Below are positions 1 through 5,940 of a stretch of 9,894 nucleotides of DNA, piece after piece. The DNA comes from Treponema sp. UBA1240 (GTDB lineage: Bacteria; Spirochaetota; Spirochaetia; Treponematales; Treponemataceae), in the NCBI GenBank assembly GCA_002308875.1, contig DBWK01000057.1:1-9894 (forward strand), given 5' to 3'. Position numbers and translations under genes: made by a program. Positions within the stretch are counted from its first letter, which is position 1. Each line of letters begins with the position of its first letter. The notes under the pieces were generated by a model. It searched no databases. It worked only from the letters and a program-made list of their open reading frames with translations, and was not told the origin of the DNA.

Positions 1-687
1 AAGGTTTGGCTCAACGCGCAGTCATGGGCTGTGCTTTCGGGCTTTGCCGCGGACGATTCAAAGGGCAGAACAGCAATGGATTCTGTTAAAAAGTACCTTG
101 CGACCGAAAAGGGCATAAAACTTTCATGGCCGGGCTACAACGGATACGACAGAGAGAAGGGCGGTGTAACTACATATCCGCCGGGAGCAAAGGAAAACGG
201 CGGTATCTTTCTGCATCCTAACCCGTGGGCAATCATTGCGGAAACTGTACTTGGTGACGGTGACCAGGCTTTCCTGTACTATCAGCGTATAAATCCAGCC
301 GCCAAAAACGAGAATATTGACGAATATGAATGTGAACCGTACTGCTATGCGCAGAACATTCTTTCAAACGAGCATCCGCAGTTCGGGCTTGGTCGCAATT
401 CGTGGCTTTCAGGTACTTCTTCCTGGACTTATCAGGCTTCAACCAAGTACATTCTGGGAATCCGTCCTGAGCACGAAGGTTTGCGCATTGACCCGTGTAT
501 ACCAAAGGCGTGGGATTCGTTCACGGTTGAGCGCAAGTGCCGCGGTGCGGTTTACAAGATTCATGTTCAGAACTCTGCGCACAAGTCAAAGGGCGTAACA
601 AGCGTCAGTGCCGACGGCAAACCTCTTGCCGGCAACATTGTGCCTTATTTTGCGTCCGGCACACACACAATCGAAGTTGTGATGTAG
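1..687 (+). CDS. GH94 disaccharide phosphorylase (cellobiose/chitobiose phosphorylase-like), C-terminal part
   Basis: The 5' end lies outside the window. The frame is open from base 1 and 228 codons are visible before TAG at 685-687. GH94 enzymes phosphorolyse beta-linked disaccharides in the cytoplasm to a sugar 1-phosphate plus a free sugar, which saves ATP. Family hallmarks in order are LNAQSWAVLSG at residues 4-14, then HPNPW, EPYCYAQ, NSWLSGTSSW and GLRIDPCIP. The last covers the end of the alpha/alpha barrel before the C-terminal beta-sandwich. The catalytic Asp region expected upstream (DWND-type motif) is not visible. Family membership is secure. The substrate (cellobiose, chitobiose, cellobionate or a longer cellodextrin) cannot be decided from this part. 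No T-tract terminator follows; a REP-like palindrome does. Confidence 0.92.
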   Translation, partial: KVWLNAQSWAVLSGFAADDSKGRTAMDSVKKYLATEKGIKLSWPGYNGYDREKGGVTTYPPGAKENGGIFLHPNPWAIIAETVLGDGDQAFLYYQRINPAAKNENIDEYECEPYCYAQNILSNEHPQFGLGRNSWLSGTSSWTYQASTKYILGIRPEHEGLRIDPCIPKAWDSFTVERKCRGAVYKIHVQNSAHKSKGVTSVSADGKPLAGNIVPYFASGTHTIEVVM

Positions 688-688
688 T

Positions 689-726
689 GGATTGCGAGTC
701 CGTCTTTGCGAGCAAAGCGGATCAAT
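689..726. repeat. REP-like palindromic element
   Basis: Just after the phosphorylase stop, an imperfect palindrome can fold as TCCG(T)CTTTG / CAAAGCGGA, with one bulged T and a CGAG loop. It is flanked by ATTG at 691-694 and CAAT at 723-726. The heptamer TTGCGAG occurs twice, at 692-698 and 706-712. This resembles short interspersed palindromes of the ATTGCGAGC-AAGCG-GCAAT type that I know from several bacterial genomes. There is no downstream T run, so an intrinsic terminator is unlikely. Only one copy is in the window, so repeat status is inferred. Confidence 0.4.
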
Positions 727-752
727 ACGTTATACACGCTCTTTGAATTTTC

Positions 753-781
753 TTGTGTTTACATAAGAATGGCTGTATACT
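753..781 (+). promoter_or_regulatory. Candidate sigma-70-type promoter for the LacI-GGDEF gene
   Basis: TTGTGT at 753-758 and TATACT at 776-781 are separated by 17 bp. The ATG at 788 lies only 6 bases after the -10 box, so a start site about 7 bases downstream would coincide with the ATG. No Shine-Dalgarno sequence is seen before 788, which fits a leaderless transcript. Confidence 0.5.
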
Positions 782-787
782 GAAAAT

Positions 788-2758
788 ATGCCGAAAAAAT
801 TGCGCAGAATAGGCTTATTGACAAATTCTCTCGGTTCCGAATACTACATTGCAATAGAAAAGTCTGTTTCCGAATTTTGCGAAAAACACAACTGCGTGCT
901 TTTGGTTTTTGTTACCTCGCAGCTTGGCAAATCACTCGGCGCTTTTAATTACCAGAACCGTGCCATTGCCGCGCTTATAAAACGGCAGAATCTTGACGGA
1001 CTTATTTTTATTACATCTCCTCAGGCAAACTACATTACACAGGAAAAGCTTTTTTCATATATAGATTCATTCAAGCCTCTTCCCGTTGTCAGTCTTGGCG
1101 GTGAGGTTCCCGGAATACCGAGCATTATTGCCGACAACAGATCCGGTATGGAACAGATGATGGAACATCTCATAAATGTGCATCACTGTACACGGATTGC
1201 GCTTATGAGTGTTCATGCAAATTCCTCGGATGTTATCCAGCGTACTGAAGTTTACAGAAAAGTTCTTGAGCGGAATAAAATCCCTGTAAACGAAGACTGG
1301 ATTATGTACGGCGGTTATTCTTATCCTTCGGCTTATGCTGCGTTATCAGCGTTTTATGAAAAACACGGAGAGCTTCCTTTTGACGCGATTGTTGCGCTTA
1401 ACGATGAAATGGCGTACGGATGTATGGATTTTTGCGAACAGCAGGATTTTACCGTTCCTGAAATAATTGTTACCGGTTTTGATGATTCTGAGCGCTCTTC
1501 TTGTACAAATCCAACGCTTTCAACCGTTTCGCAGAATTTAAGCGAACAGGCAAGGCTCGCTGCGGAAACACTTCTTGATGTGCTCGACAAAAAGACGGTT
1601 CCTCCTGTTCAGCAGGTTTCTTCACTCGCCTTGTTCCGCCAGAGCTGCGGTTGTCTTTCCGAAAGAGATACTTCCGTAAATGCGCTGACTTATGACGGTC
1701 AAAAGATATATGCTGACATAGGCCGAATACGTGTTCTTTCAAACGAATGGTTCGAAAAACGCACTCAGGTAAAGCGTGTTCTGTCATATTTCAACAACAA
1801 TCAGGTAATGGTTGTTTTGCAGGTATTGCGCAGTAAGTTTGTATCCGATTTTAAGAACTTTGATATACAGTCAGCATCTGTTTGTATCTTTGAAAACCCG
1901 ATTGAAACAGATGATTTTGAATACTTCCAGATGCCTGAAAAAGCACGGATTCTTGCCGCCTATGACGTTGATACTGACTACGAGTTTGACGTTACCAAAG
2001 ACAGCGACTTTTTTAATCCAAAAAAGACCATGCTGCCCGATTATGTAAACTTAAGCTTTACAGGGCGCTACTATATTCTTGATCTTTATCACTGCGAAAC
2101 ACAGCTCGGATACATCATATTTAAGCCCGGCAAATGGGATATTATTGTTTACGAAGCTTTGTGTTCCTTCTTTGCAAGCTTTTTGTCCGCTTCAATCGAT
2201 TACACACGCGTTGAGTCTGAAACACGCAAACTGAGCGACAGCAACCTTATACTCAGTACAATTTCAAGAACAGATGAGCTTACGCAGCTTTTGAACAGAC
2301 GCGGTTTTGAAATAATCGGACAGCAGACAATCGATGCCGCTGTAAGTACAAATCAGACAGGTCTTGTTCTGTTCGGTGACCTGGACGGTCTTAAGTATGT
2401 GAATGATACATACGGACATAAAGCGGGCGATACCGCATTACGCGAAATGGCAAGGATTCTTGAAAAAACGTTCCGCGTTTCTGATATTACAGGAAGAATG
2501 GGCGGCGATGAATTTGCCGTAGTTGCCACCAGTATGAAAATGGAACAACTGCCCGAAATAAAAGACCGAATTGAAAAATACTGTAAGGAATTCAACGCTT
2601 CGTCGGGATATGATTTTGAACTTGGAATAAGCTTAGGCGCTGTTATTTTTGACGAAGTGCACAAAGACCTTAAAGAACTGCTTATCAACGCGGATACCGA
2701 ACAGTATGAGGAAAAACGCCGCCGAAAAGTTGGCAGATTAAGAGATAATGAAAAATAG
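788..2758 (+). CDS. Diguanylate cyclase with LacI/GalR-type ligand-binding sensor domain
   Basis: Soluble 656-aa protein without signal peptide, membrane segment or N-terminal helix-turn-helix. Residues about 6-290 form a periplasmic-binding-protein-like fold as in LacI/GalR regulators. It opens with RIGLLTN, contains VTGFDDSE, and ends in the FRQSCGC segment (SCGC at 286-289) typical of the end of this domain. Residues about 300-480 are a middle region I do not recognise. The C-terminal GGDEF domain starts near DELTQLLNRRGF (D496), has D531/D533 in FGDLDG and an intact GGDEF at 572-576, so GTP cyclisation to c-di-GMP is expected. RVSD at 562-565, five residues before GGDEF, matches the product-inhibition I-site. 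The inferred role is conversion of a small-molecule signal, probably a sugar, into a c-di-GMP response. The ATG at 788 is the only plausible start because the first beta strand follows at once. It lacks a ribosome binding site. Confidence 0.9.
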   Translation: MPKKLRRIGLLTNSLGSEYYIAIEKSVSEFCEKHNCVLLVFVTSQLGKSLGAFNYQNRAIAALIKRQNLDGLIFITSPQANYITQEKLFSYIDSFKPLPVVSLGGEVPGIPSIIADNRSGMEQMMEHLINVHHCTRIALMSVHANSSDVIQRTEVYRKVLERNKIPVNEDWIMYGGYSYPSAYAALSAFYEKHGELPFDAIVALNDEMAYGCMDFCEQQDFTVPEIIVTGFDDSERSSCTNPTLSTVSQNLSEQARLAAETLLDVLDKKTVPPVQQVSSLALFRQSCGCLSERDTSVNALTYDGQKIYADIGRIRVLSNEWFEKRTQVKRVLSYFNNNQVMVVLQVLRSKFVSDFKNFDIQSASVCIFENPIETDDFEYFQMPEKARILAAYDVDTDYEFDVTKDSDFFNPKKTMLPDYVNLSFTGRYYILDLYHCETQLGYIIFKPGKWDIIVYEALCSFFASFLSASIDYTRVESETRKLSDSNLILSTISRTDELTQLLNRRGFEIIGQQTIDAAVSTNQTGLVLFGDLDGLKYVNDTYGHKAGDTALREMARILEKTFRVSDITGRMGGDEFAVVATSMKMEQLPEIKDRIEKYCKEFNASSGYDFELGISLGAVIFDEVHKDLKELLINADTEQYEEKRRRKVGRLRDNEK

Positions 2759-2793
2759 AACTTGCAGAAAAACTTCTATCTCAGTAAGTTATA

Positions 2794-2799
2794 TATAAT
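2794..2799 (+). promoter_or_regulatory. Candidate -10 box for pta
   Basis: A consensus TATAAT lies 32 bp before the pta ATG in a 73-bp AT-rich intergenic stretch. No convincing -35 hexamer sits 16-18 bp upstream (AACTTC at 2771-2776), so this is a -10-only prediction. A strong AAGAGG ribosome binding site follows at 2818-2823, 8 bases before the ATG. Confidence 0.4.
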
Positions 2800-2831
2800 G
2801 AAGCAAAAATTCTTTTTAAGAGGTATATAAA

Positions 2832-3839
2832 ATGGATTTTGTAAAAGAAATGAAAACAAAGGCAAAAACACTGCAGAACTCTCTCGTTCTGCCTGAGGGA
2901 ACTGAACCCCGCACTGTTGTTGCCGCCGGAAAAATTATTGCGGACAAAATCGCCGCAAAAGTTTTTTTAATCGGAAAAGTCGATGAAGTAAAAAAAGTTG
3001 CCGCTGACAACAAAGTCGACCTTAAAGGAATTGATATTATAGATCCCGAAAAATCCGACTGGAATGCGGATTTTGCTAACGAATACTACGAACTGCGCAA
3101 AAAGAAGGGAATGACTCCCGAACAGGCAGCCATTGACATGAAAGCTGATTTACGTTTTGGCGCAATGATGGTTCGTCTCGGCAAAGCCGACGCAATGGTA
3201 GCAGGTGCACGTTCCGCCACAGCCGACGTTCTGCGCGCCGGTCTTACAATCATTGGAACAGCACCCGGAATGAAAACCGCTTCTTCATGCTTTGTAATGG
3301 ACACACACAACTCCAAGTGGGGTGCAGACGGTGTTCTTATTTTCTCTGACTGTGCAGTTATTCCTACACCTACTTCAGAACAGCTTGCCGATATTGCCGG
3401 CGCTGCAGCCAACTCATGCAAGGTTATGCTCGGCGCAGAACCTGTTGTTGCAATGATGTCATATTCAACAAAAGGTTCCGGCGGAAACAAGGACGAAAAC
3501 ATTCTCCGCGTTCAGGAAGGTGTTCGTCTTGCAAAAGAAAAGTTCCCCGAACTGCTTCTTGACGGTGAACTCCAGGCAGATGCCGCGCTCATTCCTTCCG
3601 TTACAGAAAAGAAAGCACCGGGCAGCCCTATTACAGGCAAAGTAAACACATTGATTTTCCCTGACCTTGGAGCAGGAAACATCGGTTACAAGCTTGTACA
3701 GCGCCTTGCAGGAGCTGACGCATTCGGTCCTATTCTTCAGGGATTTGCAAAGCCTATTTCTGACCTTTCACGCGGTTGTTCAGCTGACGATATTGTTACA
3801 ACATCCGCAATTACACTTGTTCAGGCAGGCAAAAAATAA
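2832..3839 (+). CDS. pta: Phosphate acetyltransferase (phosphotransacetylase)
   Basis: The 335-aa cytoplasmic enzyme interconverts acetyl-CoA + phosphate and acetyl phosphate + CoA. With acetate kinase this gives ATP in anaerobic sugar fermentation. The length matches the short single-domain Pta class of about 330 aa, without the N-terminal regulatory domains of E. coli Pta. Recognisable segments are LPEGTEPR near the N-terminus, the AMVAGARSAT loop, SDCAVIPTPT, LLDGELQADAAL (D244) and the C-terminal GFAKPISDLSRG beginning at G304. The ATG at 2832 has AAGAGG with 8-bp spacing. No acetate kinase gene is in the window. Its stop codon is part of the ATAA junction with the downstream ATP-grasp gene, so the two are probably co-transcribed. 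Confidence 0.97.
   Translation: MDFVKEMKTKAKTLQNSLVLPEGTEPRTVVAAGKIIADKIAAKVFLIGKVDEVKKVAADNKVDLKGIDIIDPEKSDWNADFANEYYELRKKKGMTPEQAAIDMKADLRFGAMMVRLGKADAMVAGARSATADVLRAGLTIIGTAPGMKTASSCFVMDTHNSKWGADGVLIFSDCAVIPTPTSEQLADIAGAAANSCKVMLGAEPVVAMMSYSTKGSGGNKDENILRVQEGVRLAKEKFPELLLDGELQADAALIPSVTEKKAPGSPITGKVNTLIFPDLGAGNIGYKLVQRLAGADAFGPILQGFAKPISDLSRGCSADDIVTTSAITLVQAGKK
3823..3838 (+). promoter_or_regulatory. Ribosome binding site and ATA start at the pta/ATP-grasp ATAA junction
   Basis: AGGCAGG at 3823-3829, inside the end of pta, stands 6 bases before ATA at 3836-3838. ATA overlaps the pta TAA (3837-3839) as ATAA. This is exactly the layout of the common ATGA start/stop overlap with one G replaced by A. 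It places ATA-AAA-CTG-CTC-ATT (M/I-K-L-L-I) at the head of the ATP-grasp frame. Confidence 0.5.
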
Positions 3840-4684
3840 AACTGCTCATTGTATTCGGAGTCCATACATCCGATTATGTATGGCTCCGTCACAGTTTTTA
3901 TACGGCAGGACGATTTTGCAAAGAATCAGAACTTTGCGGAATTACTCCTGCCTTTTATTTTCCCTCCGACTTTACGTCGCATTTTGACGCTGTAAAAAAA
4001 ACTTTTCCGCCGTCAGACACAAAAGTTCTGCTGCGCGGTGAGATTCCGCCGCAAGTTTACACTCTCCTGGAAAGTGCGGGCTACAAGCACACTCCTTCCC
4101 GAAGCGCAAAAACACTGGCTGACGATAAACAAGCCATGTATGAGTTTTTTAAAGCGAACGGTTTTTGCTGTCCGCAAACGCTTTGCGGTACAAAAGATAG
4201 TTTTGAATATGAGTATCTGGCACAAAAACTTGGAACGCCGTTTATCGCAAAACCGCGCTTCGGCAGCCTCGGCAGATGTGTTACACTTGTTGATTCCGGC
4301 ACAAAACTGCAAAGTCTGCCGGACTGTGACTGGGTGTTCCAGATTTTTATTGATACCGCATGCGGCACTGACTGCCCGCGGGACGTAAGGATTTTTGCAG
4401 TCGGCGGAATGGTTGTCGCGGTTGTTGAGAGAGTGGGGCAGAAGGGCGGCATCGTGAGCAACGTCCATCAGGGAGGAATGTGTGCCACAAAAGAAGTTCC
4501 CGTGTATGTGATTACAACGGCTCTCAGTGCAATAAAAAAAGCCGGCCTTTTGTACGGCACGGCTGATTTTCTTTATGACGGAAAAACATATTATCTGTGT
4601 GAGATAAATGCAAGTCCGGGCTTTGAGGGTGTTGAAAAGCTTGGGTTTAACATTGCGAAAACTATCATTCAATGCCTGCAATAA
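3836..4684 (+). CDS. RimK-like ATP-grasp ligase with a non-canonical start
   Basis: Read from ATA at 3836 this gives 282 aa. ATP-grasp ligases join a carboxylate to an amine through an acyl phosphate. Visible elements are an N-terminal Rossmann-like strand KLLIVFG, VLLRGEIP, a DDKQAMYEFF helix that normally opens the ATP-grasp fold, FIAKPRFGSLG (K139), RDVRIFAVGG (R185), SNVHQGG, and the metal/ATP ligands D244 and E256-I-N258 in the EINASPGFEG motif. SNVHQGG and NASPGFEG point to the RimK/COG0189 branch, but the substrates are unknown. The frame is open from 3788, yet ATG, GTG and TTG are absent between 3788 and the ATG at 4136. Starting at 4136 would delete the first 100 residues, including the N-terminal domain. 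Candidate starts are ATA 3836 (best Shine-Dalgarno spacing), CTG 3842 and ATT 3848. A base error or a decaying gene is possible, but the frame is otherwise intact. The 3' end overlaps convergent deoC by 20 bp. Confidence 0.82.
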   Translation: MKLLIVFGVHTSDYVWLRHSFYTAGRFCKESELCGITPAFYFPSDFTSHFDAVKKTFPPSDTKVLLRGEIPPQVYTLLESAGYKHTPSRSAKTLADDKQAMYEFFKANGFCCPQTLCGTKDSFEYEYLAQKLGTPFIAKPRFGSLGRCVTLVDSGTKLQSLPDCDWVFQIFIDTACGTDCPRDVRIFAVGGMVVAVVERVGQKGGIVSNVHQGGMCATKEVPVYVITTALSAIKKAGLLYGTADFLYDGKTYYLCEINASPGFEGVEKLGFNIAKTIIQCLQ

Positions 4685-5408
4685 TTGCAACGCCGGCTGA
4701 AACGCCGAGTCTGTCCGCACCTGCCTCTATCATTGCAAGTGCAGTTTTTGCGTCGCGAATACCGCCGGAAGCTTTTACACTTGTCCGTACTGAAAGCGGC
4801 TCTGTACTGTCCACCGTTTTACGCATAAGTTCAACATCGTGTACTGTCGCACCGTTTGGAATCGGGTTGCCGTCCGCGTCTTTTCCCGGAGTACCGAAAC
4901 CTGTAGAGGTTTTTACAAAGTCTGTGCCGGCTTTTTTTGCTGCGATGCAGGCTTTTATTTTTTCATCATCAGTAAGGTAACAGGTTTCAATAATGACTTT
5001 TACAGTTGCCGTCTTTATGCATTTTGCTGCAGCATCATGAGCGGAGTTAACAACAGCCCTGATATCTTCTTCAACAAAATCAAAGTCGCCTGCTTTTGCC
5101 CTTCCGATATTGATAACCATGTCAACCTCGTCGGCACCTTGCAGAACAGCGTGAAATGCTTCATCCGCCTTTGTTTTTGTCGCATTTGCTCCGAGTGGAA
5201 AGCCTATTACAGTACAGACTTTTACGCCGGTGTTCCTCAAAAGTCCTTCAGCTGTGCTGACCCAGCACGGATTAATGCAGACAGAAGCAAACTGATACTG
5301 TTTTGCTTCTTCGCAAAGCTTTTTTATGTCAGAATATGTAGCGGCAGCTTTGAGCTGTGTGTGATCTATCATTTTGGCAACTTGGGTTTTTGAAAGTTTT
5401 TTATTCAT
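4665..5408 (-). CDS. deoC: Deoxyribose-phosphate aldolase
   Basis: Class I aldolase of 247 aa that cleaves 2-deoxyribose 5-phosphate to glyceraldehyde 3-phosphate and acetaldehyde in deoxynucleoside breakdown. The family active site is complete: D96 in EVDMVINIG, Schiff-base K166 in FVKTSTGFG and proton-relay K212 in VKASGGIRD. The N-terminal IDHTQLK is also typical. I chose the ATG at 5406-5408 (MNKKLSK). It has GGAG (complement of 5418-5421) nine bases upstream, and the frame's earlier in-frame start at 5477 would add 23 unconserved residues and run into the promoter. Between K166 and GATVHDV there is an insert of roughly 13 residues (TPGKDADGNPIPN), where many DeoC proteins have only two or three. 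The gene stands alone on this strand, divergent from the ferredoxin gene. Confidence 0.96.
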   Translation of the reverse strand: MNKKLSKTQVAKMIDHTQLKAAATYSDIKKLCEEAKQYQFASVCINPCWVSTAEGLLRNTGVKVCTVIGFPLGANATKTKADEAFHAVLQGADEVDMVINIGRAKAGDFDFVEEDIRAVVNSAHDAAAKCIKTATVKVIIETCYLTDDEKIKACIAAKKAGTDFVKTSTGFGTPGKDADGNPIPNGATVHDVELMRKTVDSTEPLSVRTSVKASGGIRDAKTALAMIEAGADRLGVSAGVAIIAGIE

Positions 5409-5462
5409 ATTTATTTTCTCCGTAAGCTTGTATTTGTTAAAATTCTGTGTTATTTTATTAGT

Positions 5463-5491
5463 ATTATAATAATCCAAGAGAGGTTGTACAA
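5463..5491 (-). promoter_or_regulatory. Candidate deoC promoter
   Basis: Read on the minus strand, TTGTAC (complement of 5486-5491) and TATAAT (complement of 5463-5468) are 17 bp apart. This gives a leader of about 48 nt before the deoC ATG. The -35 hexamer matches the consensus mainly in its TTG. The -10 overlaps the -10 of the opposite gene. Confidence 0.5.
5465..5470 (+). promoter_or_regulatory. Candidate -10 box for the ferredoxin gene
   Basis: A consensus TATAAT lies on the plus strand within the palindrome ATTATAAT (5463-5470) shared with deoC. No good -35 hexamer is seen 16-18 bp upstream. Transcription would begin near 5477, at the ribosome binding site AAGAGAGG (5476-5483), so the 5' leader would be very short (about 14 nt). 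Confidence 0.4.
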
Positions 5492-5661
5492 TGGCTTACA
5501 AAATTACAGATTCTTGTGTAAACTGCGGCGCTTGCGAAGGTGAATGCCCTGTTGGAGCAATCAGCGAAGCAAACGGAAAACGTGAAATTGATGCAGGAAC
5601 CTGTGCAGGTTGCGGAACTTGTGCTTCTGCATGTCCTACAGGTGCTATTGTAGAAGAATAA
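5491..5661 (+). CDS. 2[4Fe-4S] clostridial-type ferredoxin
   Basis: Small 56-aa acidic protein that carries electrons for anaerobic oxidoreductases, such as pyruvate:ferredoxin oxidoreductase or hydrogenase. Two classic cluster motifs are visible: C9-x2-C12-x2-C15-x3-C19-P and C38-x2-C41-x2-C44-x3-C48-P. Each is followed by the usual GAI turn (PVGAI, PTGAI). The fourth cysteine of each motif serves the other cluster in this family. The ATG at 5491 has an excellent AAGAGAGG ribosome binding site 7 bases upstream. Length and spacing are standard for a free-standing ferredoxin. It is divergent from deoC and followed by a terminator-like hairpin, so it is probably a single-gene transcript. The gene is short enough to be missed by length-filtered gene finders. 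Confidence 0.97.
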   Translation: MAYKITDSCVNCGACEGECPVGAISEANGKREIDAGTCAGCGTCASACPTGAIVEE

Positions 5662-5682
5662 TCTTCTTCTGAATTAGAACAC

Positions 5683-5727
5683 AGCTGCCGCGGAAAACTG
5701 TAAAAGGAGATCTCAGGCAGCTTTTTT
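5683..5727 (+). terminator. Probable intrinsic terminator after the ferredoxin gene
   Basis: AGCTGCC (5683-5689) pairs with GGCAGCT (5716-5722), followed directly by a T run to 5727. The 7-bp stem is GC-rich but the loop is long (26 nt). The loop contains AAGGAG (5704-5709), with no start codon at a usable distance after it. It may act as a leaky terminator ahead of the next gene, whose ATG lies 6 bases beyond the T run. Confidence 0.5.
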
Positions 5728-5733
5728 ATTGTT

Positions 5734-5937
5734 ATGATATTACATTCTTTTTTCCGTTTTCTTGCAATCATTGTTCTTTGTCTTGCCGCCGTATTCATCA
5801 TTGTTTTTCCGTTATGGAAATTTGCGGTAACTTTTCCGCGTCCTTACACGTTTTTTTCAGTGGGATTAATAATTTGTGCTTTTGCCTTCTTTGTTTTTTC
5901 CCGATTAAAGAATAGACGCAAAAAGAATGAGGACTAA
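5734..5937 (+). CDS. Small membrane protein, function unknown
   Basis: A 67-aa protein that I do not recognise. It has two hydrophobic segments, about residues 6-28 and 38-56, joined by a short turn containing FPRPY. It ends in a strongly basic tail (RLKNRRKK) followed by NED. The positive-inside rule suggests a helical hairpin with the C-terminus in the cytoplasm. The ATG at 5734 has no strong ribosome binding site nearby (only AGG at 5715-5717), so the start is uncertain. The stop is 3 bases before the TTG of the peptidase gene, whose ribosome binding site lies inside this ORF. That argues for a real, translated gene in one operon with the envelope proteins downstream. Confidence 0.65.
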   Translation: MILHSFFRFLAIIVLCLAAVFIIVFPLWKFAVTFPRPYTFFSVGLIICAFAFFVFSRLKNRRKKNED

Positions 5938-5940
5938 ACT

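Noticed and set aside
2754..2780. Short inverted repeat TAGAA/TTCTA after the GGDEF gene as a terminator
   Set aside because: The stem is only 5 bp and A/T-rich, with no T run following. I do not support it as a terminator.
3086..3502. Minus-strand ORF (138 aa) inside pta
   Set aside because: Fully antisense to well-conserved Pta segments; composition is that of a reversed coding strand.
4013..4720. Long minus-strand ORF (235 aa) opposite the ATP-grasp gene
   Set aside because: It lies antisense to a recognisable enzyme, is rich in Cys, Arg and Lys without domain motifs, and runs into the end of deoC in another frame. It is a shadow of codon bias.
5409..5477. N-terminal extension of deoC from 5477
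   Set aside because: The extra 23 residues have no DeoC similarity, are Asn/Lys/Tyr-rich from AT-rich leader DNA, and cover the likely -10 box. MNKK at 5408 has a proper GGAG.
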